NCBI GenBank assembly: GCA_016937215.1
Contig: JAFGWI010000206.1
Span: forward strand, 1 to 42,033
Direction of reading: 5' to 3'
DNA: 42,033 nucleotides
Source: Spirochaetales bacterium
GTDB taxonomy: Bacteria; Spirochaetota; Spirochaetia; SZUA-6; JAFGRV01
Position 1 is the first letter of the stretch. The number at the start of each line of letters is the position of its first letter. Under the pieces are notes generated by a model. The model had not been told where the DNA came from and searched no databases. It worked only from the letters and a program-made list of their open reading frames with translations. The translations under genes were made by a program, and so were the position numbers. Below, piece after piece: positions 9,540-19,794 of the stretch.

Positions 9540-11447
9540 ATGTTCTTTTCTCGATCAAAAAAAATGCTTTTCATGGCCATGCTTTTAGCGGTCTTTTTCT
9601 TGCTTTTACCGCTTTCAGCAAGCGCCCAAATTCTGGGTGATGTTAATAATGACACGCTGGTGAATATTACCGACAGTCTGCTCATCGCCCAATATTATGT
9701 AAATATTGAACCCGCGGTATTTTATCCGGAGTACGCTGATGTTGACTCAAATAACATGATCAACATTGTGGATGCTCTTTTAATCGCGCAGTTTTACATA
9801 AATCTGATTCCGGAACTTCCAGGTCATTTGCCCACTGACCCGACACCAGACCCAAATGGAGAAGGTACCTTGATTCAGCTCAATGGTAATTCCATTTCCC
9901 TTAATGGCAGCGGCGCGATTGTGAATGGTTCCAATGTAACGATCACAGATGCTGGTATTTATACCATCAGCGGCAGCTTGAATAATGGCCGAATTATTGT
10001 TGAAACCGATGATCCGGCTCTTGTGACAATTAACTTGAATGGTGTTAATGTAAAAAGTTCGGTTAACTCGCCTTTAAGCATCATGAACGCGCCCGAGGGT
10101 GTTGAAATTGTGGTTATGGAAAACACCACAAATTATCTCAGTGATTCTTCAAATTATATTTTTGAAGGTGATGATGATGAACCCAATGCCGCGCTTTTTT
10201 CTAAGGACGATATGGATATTTCCGGTAAAGGCAGCTTGATTATCAACGCCAACTATAACGATGGTATTGTGACCAAGGACGATTTGAATATAAAAGACGC
10301 GACCATTGAAGTCACGGCTGTGGATGACGGTATTCGCGGAAAGAATTCCATAGAAATAAAGAGCGGCGCCAATATCAAGGTGACTTCCGGCGGCGACTGT
10401 TTAAAATCCGATGACGATGAAGGGGGTTTGGTGGAGATCAAAAAATGCACCCTTGATCTGACCAGCACTGCGGCAGACGGTATTGACGCGGCTATCGCGG
10501 TAACCATTACCAACGAAGAGGCTGATGTAAAAATCCTTTCCGGCGGGGGAAGCAGCAGAACTCCCAATGATACTATTTCAACCAAGGGAATCAAGGCTGG
10601 CGACAGTATTATCATCGAAGCTGGCATCATTGTGGTTGATTCTTCCGATGACGCGATTCATTCGGGCAATACTATCAGCATCAGCGGCGGTTTTATCACT
10701 GTTTCTTCCGGTGACGATGGTATTCACGCTGAAAATGTACTTGATGTAACTGGCGGTGAAATCAATATCCTGACGAGTTATGAAGGCATTGAAGCCATTA
10801 CCATTAACCTTAACGGGGGCAGCATGAGTGTAACAGCCAATGATGACGGAATCAATGCTGCCGGCGGCGCGCGAAACCAGAGTTTTCTGAATGTTAACGG
10901 CGGTTATTTTGTGGTTCATGTTACAAATGTGACGCCTCAGGGAAGCACAGGCGGCGACGCGGTGGATTGTAATGGCATGATTACCACTACAGGAGGCACT
11001 CTCCTTATACATGGCCAGACAGCCAATGTGGACAGCGCCATCGATTATGATGGGGGAATTACCAATAATGGCGGTTTTATTGTTGGCGTTGGTTCTTCCA
11101 TGATGGCCATGGCAGCAGGGAGTAACAATTCCAGGCAGAACACCTTGCTTTATAATTTTGATTCAAAACCCAAAAACACTCTGATCAATATTCAAAACAC
11201 AAACGGAAACAGCCTGATGACTTTTTTACCGGACAAGGATTTTTCGTCTCTTACATTCAGCTCACCTGATTTACAAAGCGGACAGAGCTATAATGTTTAT
11301 TTTGGCGGCAGTTATTCAGGAGGCACTCAGAAAGATGGCCTTTATCAAAATGGAAGCTATAACCGTGGAACCTTAGGCACCACTTTCACTGTATCCGGCC
11401 TTTTAACCACCATTGGTGGAAATTCCGGTTGGCCATGGCCTATGTAA
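9540..11447 (+). CDS. Dockerin-bearing Cthe_2159-type carbohydrate-binding beta-helix protein
   Basis: This 635-residue secreted protein has a signal peptide (about 1-30, ending SASAQ) and a dockerin directly after it (about 31-95). The dockerin loops are DVNNDTLVNITDSLLIAQ and DVDSNNMINIVDALLIAQ. A Pro/Thr linker leads to a long, Asp/Gly-rich repetitive domain (about 110-600). Motifs there such as SKDDMDISGKGSL, NDGIVTKDDLNI and DDGIRGKNSIEI are characteristic of the Cthe_2159 family, known to bind cellulose and acidic polysaccharides through a right-handed beta-helix. An N-terminal dockerin is less usual than a C-terminal one. AGGAGG lies 4 bases before the chosen ATG. An in-frame ATG-like start 96 bases upstream would spoil the signal peptide. 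A possible TATAAT lies at 9437-9442, with no good -35. No catalytic motif is evident. Confidence 0.88.
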   Translation: MFFSRSKKMLFMAMLLAVFFLLLPLSASAQILGDVNNDTLVNITDSLLIAQYYVNIEPAVFYPEYADVDSNNMINIVDALLIAQFYINLIPELPGHLPTDPTPDPNGEGTLIQLNGNSISLNGSGAIVNGSNVTITDAGIYTISGSLNNGRIIVETDDPALVTINLNGVNVKSSVNSPLSIMNAPEGVEIVVMENTTNYLSDSSNYIFEGDDDEPNAALFSKDDMDISGKGSLIINANYNDGIVTKDDLNIKDATIEVTAVDDGIRGKNSIEIKSGANIKVTSGGDCLKSDDDEGGLVEIKKCTLDLTSTAADGIDAAIAVTITNEEADVKILSGGGSSRTPNDTISTKGIKAGDSIIIEAGIIVVDSSDDAIHSGNTISISGGFITVSSGDDGIHAENVLDVTGGEINILTSYEGIEAITINLNGGSMSVTANDDGINAAGGARNQSFLNVNGGYFVVHVTNVTPQGSTGGDAVDCNGMITTTGGTLLIHGQTANVDSAIDYDGGITNNGGFIVGVGSSMMAMAAGSNNSRQNTLLYNFDSKPKNTLINIQNTNGNSLMTFLPDKDFSSLTFSSPDLQSGQSYNVYFGGSYSGGTQKDGLYQNGSYNRGTLGTTFTVSGLLTTIGGNSGWPWPM

Positions 11448-11473
11448 ACTGATTTATTATCCACTGCTTTTAC

Positions 11474-11506
11474 GGCGTATTTCACTTATGAAATACGCCT
11501 TTTTAT
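11474..11506 (+). terminator. Rho-independent terminator after the carbohydrate-binding protein gene
   Basis: GGCGTATTTC (11474-11483) pairs perfectly with GAAATACGCC (11490-11499) around a 6-base loop and is followed by TTTTTATTTT. Confidence 0.92.
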
Positions 11507-11669
11507 TTTCAAGACTTTTTCAATAGCAGCTAGGTGCACCTTCATTTGCCGATTATTTCTCTTTTTTGCAAAATAATGGCGCGATTTTAATAAAAATAAT
11601 ACATGTTTTTCCCCTGTCCGCAGAAAATTCATGTTTCAGCCCGGTCAGCGGAATAATGCGTCAAAAATT

Positions 11670-11697
11670 TTGATTTCTTTCGGTAAACTCATATACT
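11670..11697 (+). promoter_or_regulatory. Candidate promoter of the giant signalling gene
   Basis: TTGATT (11670-11675) and TATACT (11692-11697) are separated by 16 bases. Transcription would start only about 12 bases before the ATG at 11716, giving a very short leader. Confidence 0.55.
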
Positions 11698-11715
11698 TAA
11701 TAAGAGAAGTTCCCT

Positions 11716-14700
11716 ATGATTAAATTAAAAGGATTCACTGTAACAGAAGAAATATACAACAGTTACAACTCGGTCATATTAAAAGCAAAGCGTAATTCCG
11801 ACGAAATGCCAGTAATCATAAAGCTATTGAACAAGGATTATCCTGCTGAGCAGGAACTGTCCCTCTTCAGGCGGGAATATGAAATAACTAAAAAATTGCG
11901 CGGCCCAAATATTATCGAATTATACGAATTGCTTAGCCATAAAAATACATTGGCCATTGTAATGGAAGATTTTCAGGGAATTTCCCTTCATGAGGCCCTG
12001 GAAACCATTGAAATCACTTTTAGTGAAAAGCTTGATTTGGCTCTGCAAATGGCTGCCGCGGTGGCCCAAATTCATGAGAAAAATGTAATTCACAAAGACA
12101 TTAATCCTTCGAATGTCATTTGGAACCGCATTTCAGGAAAATTGAAAGTGATTGATTTCGGGATTTCAACAGAACTCCAGCGTGAAAAAACCCATTATAA
12201 CAATCTTGATATTCTAGAGGGGACACTGGATTATATTTCACCGGAACAAACAGGAAGAATGAACCGGCCTGTTGATTATCGAAGTGATTTGTACTCCCTT
12301 GGCGCCAGTTTGTATGAAATTTTTACGGGAAAGCGGCCCTATCAGTGGAATGATGAAGCAGAAATCATCTATTGCCATATTGCCAAGGAACCACTGGATC
12401 CCAGGGAACTATCACCGGAACTTCCCCCTGCCCTTTCGAAGATCATTTTAAAGCTTTTATCCAAAGTCGTGGAAGAGCGTTATCAAATGGCTTTGGGTTT
12501 GAAATATGATCTGGAATATTGTAAAGAGCAATATTCAAAACAAGGTAAGATAGCCGATTTTATTATTGGACAAAAGGACATTTCCGATCGTTTTCAAATT
12601 CCTCAGGAGGTTTACGGCAGGGAAGAGGAAATAGGATTTTTGGAAAATTTATTCACCCAGGTTACTTCTGGAGATTCCTCGGTTTTGATTGTGGATGGCC
12701 ATCCTGGTGTGGGTAAATCCACATTGATTCATGAAATTCTAAAATCCATAGCCATAAAAAAGGGTTATTTTATATCCGGCAAATTTGACGGGCTTGAAAA
12801 AAACATTCCCTATTTTGCCATTATTCAAGCCATAGAAGGGCTGATTAATCAAATTCTTCTGGAAACCGACGAGAAGCTGGCCCTTTGGAAAAAAAACATC
12901 CTTGATGCTCTCTCTCAAAACGCACAGGTGATCATCGATTTGATACCAGCACTGGAACAAATCATCGGTCCACAGCCTCCTGTTATTGAACTGACACCAC
13001 TGGAATCTCAAAATCGCTTTTTAATAAGTTTTCGGGAATTTATAAAAGTATTTGCTCAAAAAGAGCATCCCCTTGTAATTTTTCTTGATGATCTGCAATG
13101 GTGCGATTTATCAACACTGGAGCTTTTGAATTACCTGGTCAAATCAACTGAAGTAAAATACCTACTCTATATTGGGGCTTTTCGTGATAATGAAATTTAT
13201 AAAGACCACCCGATTGTTCATTGGCTTGAGGGTTTAAAGGAAAGAACTGATAAATCGAGAAATAAATTAAATCATCTGGTAATTGGGCCTTTGGAAAAAG
13301 CTGCTGTAAATCAATTATTGGCTGATACCTTTCATTGTGAAAGTCATGAAACAAAGGCCTTAAGCGATTTAGTATATCAAAAATGCGAAGGAAATCCTTT
13401 TTTTACCAATCAGTTACTCTATTCGCTGTACAAAATGGGGGTTTTTAAATTTAATGGCATAAAGGGTAAATGGGAATGGGACCTCGAAGAAGTCGATCAA
13501 TTCAAAATCAGCGATAATGTCGCGGACTTGCTCGTTCATAGTCTACAGTCGCTGCCAAAGGAAACCTTAACACTCCTAATGTACGCCGCGGCTATTGGCA
13601 ATCAATTCAGTCTAAAAAGTTTGATCATGGTGAATGATGAAATGGAAGAAGAGACAGGGAAACTGTTGTGGTTAGCAGTTGAAAGTGAAATCATCTATCC
13701 TTTGGATAAACAATACAGGCTCATGAAGTCAAACCGTAAATACAAATTATCAGCTTCGGTGAATATCAATTTCGCATTCCAGCATGATAAAATCCAACAA
13801 GCTGTTTATTCTCTGATCCCGGAAAAGGATAAACCTCGGTTTCATTTAAAAATAGGCATACAATTCCTGAAGGAATATAAATGCAACCAAAAAAGCGGTA
13901 ATATTTTTAATCTTGTGAATCATTTAAATAAAGGCAAAGAATTAATAGACCAAAATACTGAAAAAATAGAATTAGCTAATCTGAATTTCCTAGCTGGTCG
14001 TAAGGCCAAAAAAGCAACAGCCTTTTCTTCGGCTGTTAGCTATTTTGAAACAGGCATTAATCTCCTCTCAGAGGAAGACTGGGATTATGTTCCTGACGAA
14101 AAGTTCAAGCTCTATCTTGAATACGCTGATTCACTTTTTCTAAGCGGTAATCTAATGGGAACGGAAATTCTCTGCGGTTTCTTGTTTAAATTAAGCAGTA
14201 ATAAATTTGACACAGCCATGGTCCATGATCTAAAAACCAGGGTTTTGGAATTCCAAGGCCGATTTTATAACGCCATAGATGAAATACGAAAGAGTCTTTT
14301 GCTTATTAATATCATTCTGCCCCAGGACCCGCAGGAGATAAAGCTAAAAACAGAAGAAGGTATAAATATTATGATAAAGGGCCTGGGCAACAATCCCAGG
14401 AAGGTTCTGGATAATTTACCCATAATGACAGACAAAGAAAAAATGCTGGCCATTCAGCTTCTTTACCAGCTCGTTCCTTCAGCTCGTCAGTATGATCCCC
14501 CTCTTTACACTCTGGCCACGCTGATGATGCTAGAACTAACCCTCAAATTCGGCACCACAGCCTATTCCAGTAAGTGCTATGTTGATTGCGGTGTTATTCT
14601 TTGTTCTCGAATACAAAATCATAGAACAGCCTATAAGTTAGGTGAAGCCGCCTTTGGGCTTATCACAAGACACAGGGCGGAATTTATCAAGCCAGCGGTT

Positions 14701-16962
14701 AATTTTGTTTTCCCATTTATTTCATATTGGAATACCCATTATTCCGAAGCCCTTGAATATTACGAGATTGCCTATAAATACGGACTTGAAACAGGCGATA
14801 TACAACACGCCGCTTATTCCCGGTCTCACAAATTACATTTATCCATGTATGTGGGAAAAAATTTATCGGAAATCAAAAGCCAGATCGATCAAGCTATGCA
14901 TTTTCTCACTGACTTTCAGGTTGCCATGCCCATTCAATTGGCAAGAACTATCATTTTTTTTATTGATAAATTTCAAAGCAAACCGATAAAGGGTAAAAAT
15001 GATGAAGCCCAATTCAAGGAGGCTGATGAGGATTTAATTGAAACCTTAAAAAAAATTAAAAATATTGTTTATCTTGGCCGGTTTTATCAATATAACACTT
15101 TTTTCCATGTTATTCATGGTTTATTCAGTGAAGCTGAGAAATGGAATACATTGGCAGATGAAATTATTGAAGCAGCCCATGCCGATTTCCCCCTGGCAGA
15201 TCATTATTTTTACCAGAGCCTTATTCTCCTGAAAAAAATAAAAAAAGTAGATCAAAAGCAAAAACAAATCATAATGGAAAAACTCCAAAACAATCTATGC
15301 AGGTTTAACGAATGGGCTCAAAATTGTCCTGAGAATTTCAAACACAAATATTATTTCATAAAAGCGGAACTGGCCGTAATTCAGGATGAAAGCCTTGAAA
15401 AAATAATCAATCTCTATCAAGAAGCCATGAATTCATTTGAAAACAATGATTATCTTCACATACGAGGTTTGTTAAATGAATCACAAGCTGATTTTTGGCT
15501 AAACCGCGGTAATGAAATTATCGGAAAATCTTTCATTCGTGAAGCTTATTATAATTATTTGCAATGGGGCGCTTACCGCAAAACATATCTATTGGAACAA
15601 CACTATCCTCAAGTGCTGCATACTCAGCATTCGGCAATTAATAATGTCAAATTATCCCGGGACGGGCTGGCTGCCAGCAAAACCCTGTCAACCGACATAA
15701 TCGATTTAAGCTCCATTGTGAAATCCAGCCAGGCAATTTCAAGTGAAATTAAATTTGACAAGCTGCTCAGGACACTCATGTACATTATTATTGAAAATGC
15801 CGGTGCCCAGCAAGGCTGCCTTCTTTTGAAAAACTATAGCGATGATGATTTTTATATCGAAGCCATCAAAAAATCCGGTTCAGACCACATCGAGGTTATG
15901 CAGTCTCAACCCTATAAACAGAGCACAAGTATTTGTCATGAAATTATCCAATATATTATCCGCACAAAAAAAAGTGTTGTTCTTGACGATGCCTCAAAAC
16001 AAGGTGATTTTATGAACTCAGCCTATATACGCAACCATAGGATAAAATCACTACTCTCTATGCCTGTTGTGTATCAAAACTCCCTGAAAGCCATTGTTTA
16101 TCTGGAAAATAACCTGACAGATAGTGTGTTTACCGCTCATAGGACCCATATTTTAAAGATTCTGTCATCACAGGCAGCCATTTCCATTGATAATGCCAAA
16201 TTATATAAAAGTCTGGAGGAAAAGGTTAAGGAACGTACACTTCAGCTCAAGAATGCTAATAAAAAACTGAAGGAACTCTCCCTATTGGACCCGTTAACGA
16301 CCCTTCACAACCGCAGATATATTTATGAATTTATAGCTGGTCTTTCCTTGAATTTTATAAAAAGTAAAAGCAAAACACTTCATAACAAGGAAAAAAGGGA
16401 TTTAAATACAGATAAAAAGGTCCTTGGATTTTTCCTTATTGATCTGGATCATTTTAAAAAAGTAAATGATACCTATGGCCACGCTGCCGGCGATAAAGTC
16501 TTAATCAAAATTTCTGGCACTTTGAAGAATTTAATCAGGAAAGAAGATTTTATTGTGCGCTGGGGCGGCGAGGAATTCCTTATTATATTAAATAACACGA
16601 AGGCCGATTACATGGAAATCTTTCCACAAAAAGTCATCAATGCCATTCAATCCACTGCTATCCATATTTCCGAAAATAAAATACTTCATAAAACATGCTC
16701 TATTGGCGCGGCCATGATGCCCTTTGATCCACAAAATCCGGAACTTCTTAGTCTTGAACAAACCATCAATATAAGCGATTACGCACTCTATCTTGCCAAG
16801 GAACATGGTCGAAACCGGGCAGTGATTATTTATTTGAACCAAGATTTTTCGGGTAATGAACTAATAAAAAAATACTTGATAAACCTGTCAAAAGATACAG
16901 CAATAAATTCCAACTATTTAAGAATTAAATATATTTCCGGTGATCAGCCGCATTTAGAATAA
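11716..16962 (+). CDS. Ser/Thr kinase - AAA ATPase - helical repeat - GAF - GGDEF diguanylate cyclase
   Basis: This 1748-residue cytoplasmic signalling protein joins two output systems. Residues about 10-270 form a eukaryotic-type kinase with H126-K-D128 in the catalytic loop and D147-F-G, so key residues are present. About 295-600 is an AAA/STAND-type ATPase with Walker A GHPGVGKS (328-335) and Walker B VIFLDD (454-459). About 620-1290 is a TPR-like helical array. About 1330-1490 is a GAF domain, then a short coiled coil. A GGDEF domain follows (about 1530-1715) with D1576-L-D, the active-site GGEEF at 1617-1621 and an intact inhibitory RxxD site at 1608-1611. It should therefore make cyclic di-GMP under product inhibition. 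Relatives usually end in a histidine kinase. The ligand is unknown. Confidence 0.92.
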   Translation: MIKLKGFTVTEEIYNSYNSVILKAKRNSDEMPVIIKLLNKDYPAEQELSLFRREYEITKKLRGPNIIELYELLSHKNTLAIVMEDFQGISLHEALETIEITFSEKLDLALQMAAAVAQIHEKNVIHKDINPSNVIWNRISGKLKVIDFGISTELQREKTHYNNLDILEGTLDYISPEQTGRMNRPVDYRSDLYSLGASLYEIFTGKRPYQWNDEAEIIYCHIAKEPLDPRELSPELPPALSKIILKLLSKVVEERYQMALGLKYDLEYCKEQYSKQGKIADFIIGQKDISDRFQIPQEVYGREEEIGFLENLFTQVTSGDSSVLIVDGHPGVGKSTLIHEILKSIAIKKGYFISGKFDGLEKNIPYFAIIQAIEGLINQILLETDEKLALWKKNILDALSQNAQVIIDLIPALEQIIGPQPPVIELTPLESQNRFLISFREFIKVFAQKEHPLVIFLDDLQWCDLSTLELLNYLVKSTEVKYLLYIGAFRDNEIYKDHPIVHWLEGLKERTDKSRNKLNHLVIGPLEKAAVNQLLADTFHCESHETKALSDLVYQKCEGNPFFTNQLLYSLYKMGVFKFNGIKGKWEWDLEEVDQFKISDNVADLLVHSLQSLPKETLTLLMYAAAIGNQFSLKSLIMVNDEMEEETGKLLWLAVESEIIYPLDKQYRLMKSNRKYKLSASVNINFAFQHDKIQQAVYSLIPEKDKPRFHLKIGIQFLKEYKCNQKSGNIFNLVNHLNKGKELIDQNTEKIELANLNFLAGRKAKKATAFSSAVSYFETGINLLSEEDWDYVPDEKFKLYLEYADSLFLSGNLMGTEILCGFLFKLSSNKFDTAMVHDLKTRVLEFQGRFYNAIDEIRKSLLLINIILPQDPQEIKLKTEEGINIMIKGLGNNPRKVLDNLPIMTDKEKMLAIQLLYQLVPSARQYDPPLYTLATLMMLELTLKFGTTAYSSKCYVDCGVILCSRIQNHRTAYKLGEAAFGLITRHRAEFIKPAVNFVFPFISYWNTHYSEALEYYEIAYKYGLETGDIQHAAYSRSHKLHLSMYVGKNLSEIKSQIDQAMHFLTDFQVAMPIQLARTIIFFIDKFQSKPIKGKNDEAQFKEADEDLIETLKKIKNIVYLGRFYQYNTFFHVIHGLFSEAEKWNTLADEIIEAAHADFPLADHYFYQSLILLKKIKKVDQKQKQIIMEKLQNNLCRFNEWAQNCPENFKHKYYFIKAELAVIQDESLEKIINLYQEAMNSFENNDYLHIRGLLNESQADFWLNRGNEIIGKSFIREAYYNYLQWGAYRKTYLLEQHYPQVLHTQHSAINNVKLSRDGLAASKTLSTDIIDLSSIVKSSQAISSEIKFDKLLRTLMYIIIENAGAQQGCLLLKNYSDDDFYIEAIKKSGSDHIEVMQSQPYKQSTSICHEIIQYIIRTKKSVVLDDASKQGDFMNSAYIRNHRIKSLLSMPVVYQNSLKAIVYLENNLTDSVFTAHRTHILKILSSQAAISIDNAKLYKSLEEKVKERTLQLKNANKKLKELSLLDPLTTLHNRRYIYEFIAGLSLNFIKSKSKTLHNKEKRDLNTDKKVLGFFLIDLDHFKKVNDTYGHAAGDKVLIKISGTLKNLIRKEDFIVRWGGEEFLIILNNTKADYMEIFPQKVINAIQSTAIHISENKILHKTCSIGAAMMPFDPQNPELLSLEQTINISDYALYLAKEHGRNRAVIIYLNQDFSGNELIKKYLINLSKDTAINSNYLRIKYISGDQPHLE

Positions 16963-17006
16963 TAATTGGGTAGTCATATGGTTATAGGAAAGCGTGAGAG
17001 TCAGAA

Positions 17007-17046
17007 GCTATGAGTAATAATTTTATGTTAAATTATTACTCATAGC
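17007..17046. terminator. Perfect 17-bp hairpin between convergent genes
   Basis: GCTATGAGTAATAATTT (17007-17023) pairs perfectly with AAATTATTACTCATAGC (17030-17046) around a 6-base loop. It stands between the end of the signalling gene and the end of hydF, so a two-way terminator is plausible. There is no clean T run on either side, so this assignment is tentative. Confidence 0.5.
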
Positions 17047-17197
17047 ATTCTCAAGTTGATAATTTTAACTCAACGGTATTTCCATTTTCCGCCTATCTTG
17101 AAGACCAGATAGATGATAAGAGATAAACCATAAAAAATGAGGGCACAAAGGTTTTATAAAGGCTTTTGATTTTTTATTCCAAATAACACACTCCAAT

Positions 17198-18418
17198 TTA
17201 TGCCAAGGATGCACCATAATTTTCTATAAAATAACGATATTCTTCTTCAAAGGGCTCCAAAGCTCGTGGTAATAATCCATTTGCCCATGCCAAAAACAAA
17301 CCATAATTAATGACAGCAATATTCAGTTCTTTAAAAACATCAAGCCGCCTCATCAGGGTATTCCGGGTCACCATACAGGCACCGCAGGAAATGACCAGAG
17401 AATAGTCTTGCAGATTATCAGGTAATTGCCGAGCAAAATGAAATTCAACATCAGGATTAACCATCTGTCGAAAGAGGCGCGGAATCTTAACCCGTCCAAT
17501 ATCATCTGCCTGATTATGATGCGCACAAGCTTCCATGATCAAAATGGAATCACCGGCTTTTAATTCAGACAAACGTCTAAGGCCATAAACAAACTGCCTT
17601 AAATCTCCCTTTTTTCTGGCAAATAAAATTGAAAAAGAAGTCATCAGTTGATTTGTCGGGATATCAGCAGCTACTTTACTAAAGACCTGACTATCAGTAA
17701 TGACCAGCTTCGGCTTAATCTTCGTATTTTCGTAAAAATAATAGAGCTCCCGTTCCTTCATTATCATCACCGCGCAATCGTGATCGAGCAGATCACGAAT
17801 GGTTTCAACCTGAGGTAATATTAATCGGCCTTTGGGTGCTGCCAGGTCTATAGGTGTAACCAGAATAACCAAATCATGCTCACGAACCAGCCCCTGAACC
17901 GGCGTTATTTCAAAAGTGATATTCGGCGCCATTGAAATAAGCATATTCTTTAATTCCTTAACACCCTGTCCCTTTAGATTATCAACAGAAATCTTTTTGT
18001 AAGCATTCAAAAACTCCATTTTCGATTTTTCCGATGGTTTATCAGCATGGCTTAAAACGCAAATTAAATTGCGATTTTTATATTTTTCTAGAAATACTTT
18101 TTCTTCTTCCAGAAAAGCCTTATAGCTTGGTGTCACAAAAACAATAATATCCGCTGTTTCCAAAACCTTCCAGGCTTTTTTACTCCGCATATCACCGGTT
18201 TTTCCTTCATCGTCAAAACCAGGCACGTCGGTCACAGCGCATGGACCCAAGGCACCCAATTCAATACTTCGTGTAACAGGGTCGGTTGTTGTTCCAGGTA
18301 AATCAGATACAATAGCGACTTCTTTATTAAGCAAATTATTTATAAGAGAACTTTTGCCAGCATTACGTAAACCGAACAAGACAATTTTGGGTTGTTCAGA
18401 CAAAGGGGTTGTTTTCAT
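17198..18418 (-). CDS. hydF: [FeFe]-hydrogenase H-cluster maturation GTPase HydF
   Basis: HydF is the scaffold on which the 2Fe subcluster is assembled before transfer to apo-hydrogenase. The 406-residue protein has an N-terminal GTPase (G1 GLRNAGKSS 16-24, G3 DVPG 64-67, SHAD 123-126 in the place of NKxD). The C-terminal cluster-binding part contains CAHHNQADDIGRVKIPR (C298, H300) and SCGAC (C345, C348). The usual pattern is CxH then HCxxC. Here the histidine before the CxxC pair is a serine (S344), so the fourth cluster ligand may differ. AGGAGG precedes the ATG, and the start overlaps the aspartase stop by four bases, indicating translational coupling. It is the last gene of the hyd operon. 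Confidence 0.95.
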   Translation of the reverse strand: MKTTPLSEQPKIVLFGLRNAGKSSLINNLLNKEVAIVSDLPGTTTDPVTRSIELGALGPCAVTDVPGFDDEGKTGDMRSKKAWKVLETADIIVFVTPSYKAFLEEEKVFLEKYKNRNLICVLSHADKPSEKSKMEFLNAYKKISVDNLKGQGVKELKNMLISMAPNITFEITPVQGLVREHDLVILVTPIDLAAPKGRLILPQVETIRDLLDHDCAVMIMKERELYYFYENTKIKPKLVITDSQVFSKVAADIPTNQLMTSFSILFARKKGDLRQFVYGLRRLSELKAGDSILIMEACAHHNQADDIGRVKIPRLFRQMVNPDVEFHFARQLPDNLQDYSLVISCGACMVTRNTLMRRLDVFKELNIAVINYGLFLAWANGLLPRALEPFEEEYRYFIENYGASLA

Positions 18419-19773
18419 AATCGGCCTCCTGACAATAAAGAGGTGGCTTTTTGGGGATGAAAATAATCCTCCAGCTCCTCAAGACTAATTAATGTATTCT
18501 GACTAATAAATATTTTTAATTCCTTTAACGATGTTATGGGCTTTTCTTCCAGTTCTCTGTAAAGTTCCTTTATTCTATGATACCCAAGCCTTGGTAATAA
18601 AAGATTCAACATTACTCCGGAGTTTAAAAGATTTTTTTCAATTTGATCGTTGTTAATTGTAAATTTATCAATAAATTTTTCTATAAATACTGATAGTGCC
18701 TTAATTAACGAGCGATGAATCCGTGTAAAGGACTGAACAACAAAGGGACCGAAGCTGTTGAGTTGAAGCTGGCCATTTTGACAAAAAAGATTAATTTTGT
18801 GACACTCACCTTGAACTTCCAAAGCCAAACCTTTGACTAATTCCAGAATCACCGGATTGGATTTGGCCGGCATTATGGATGAACCATACTGAAGTTTGGG
18901 GTGACTAATCTCACCAGACAAAGAGGAGGTGTATAATAATAAATCACTCGATATTTTGGACAAATTCAGAGCGAGTAATTGAAAACCTGCTGCAACTTCT
19001 GCCAGTTTATCCATATTGGATATTTCATCTACCAGATTCTGACTTCGTGACAAGGGAAGCCCTGTGATATCGCGTAGTAGAATTTCAGCCTGAAAAATAT
19101 ATTCTCGGGGAATACCATAGGATGTACCCATAGCTGTTCCTCCTAAGGCAATTGTTCTAACTCGTTCTTTGAGTTTATTAAGCTGCCACCTGTTTCTTTC
19201 CAGGGCCCCGGCCCATCCACCAAAAACCTGCCCCAGGGTTATGGGCAAGGCATTTTGAAGCTCGGTCCTGCCAGTTATCATGATTCCAGCCAAAGCCTTT
19301 TCCTGATAAACCAGTTTTTCCTGCAATAAAATAACAGCCTCTTCGACTTCAACGATCTGACGATAAACATAAACAGTAATAGCTGTAGCCAATAAGTCGT
19401 TAGTCGACTGATATTGATTAACATCCTCTAAGGGGTCAATTAGGATTTCCAATCCATTTATTCTTTTATATTTTTCATTGGCCAAAGTAGAGATAACCTC
19501 ATTAAAGTTCATATTGATACTGGTACCAGCGCTGCCCTGTTCCAAAGGAACCATAAATTGATTATCCCAGAGGCCCTGAACTATTTCATCAATAGCACAT
19601 AAAACAGCTCTTTCTTTTTTTAAATCCCTTACACCTTTAGCCTTGAACGCGGCCTGAAGGGCTGCTTTTTTAACTTCACCAAAAGCTCTGATCCATTCAC
19701 GGGGCATCATTTTTTTTCCAAAATTATCCAAGGCCTTTTGGGTTTGTTCCTGCCAGTAAATCTTTTCATTCAT
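18415..19773 (-). CDS. aspA: Aspartate ammonia-lyase in the hydrogenase maturation operon
   Basis: The predicted reaction is L-aspartate to fumarate plus ammonia. The 452-residue length fits the fumarase/aspartase superfamily. The signature loop is GSSIMPAKSNP (297-307). Other conserved blocks are QGSAGTSINMNFNE (79-92), VNQYQSTND (118-126) and TGRTELQNALPITLGQ (168-183). The residue after GRT is Glu, not the His of fumarases, which supports aspartase. It lies 21 bases after hydG and overlaps hydF. An aspartase within hyd clusters is a recurrent arrangement. A local ammonia supply for the bridging dithiomethylamine ligand is an attractive but inferred role. Fumarase or argininosuccinate lyase are less likely. 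Confidence 0.9.
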   Translation of the reverse strand: MNEKIYWQEQTQKALDNFGKKMMPREWIRAFGEVKKAALQAAFKAKGVRDLKKERAVLCAIDEIVQGLWDNQFMVPLEQGSAGTSINMNFNEVISTLANEKYKRINGLEILIDPLEDVNQYQSTNDLLATAITVYVYRQIVEVEEAVILLQEKLVYQEKALAGIMITGRTELQNALPITLGQVFGGWAGALERNRWQLNKLKERVRTIALGGTAMGTSYGIPREYIFQAEILLRDITGLPLSRSQNLVDEISNMDKLAEVAAGFQLLALNLSKISSDLLLYTSSLSGEISHPKLQYGSSIMPAKSNPVILELVKGLALEVQGECHKINLFCQNGQLQLNSFGPFVVQSFTRIHRSLIKALSVFIEKFIDKFTINNDQIEKNLLNSGVMLNLLLPRLGYHRIKELYRELEEKPITSLKELKIFISQNTLISLEELEDYFHPQKATSLLSGGRL

Positions 19774-19794
19774 TCTTTTGCTCTCCAGGAAACC

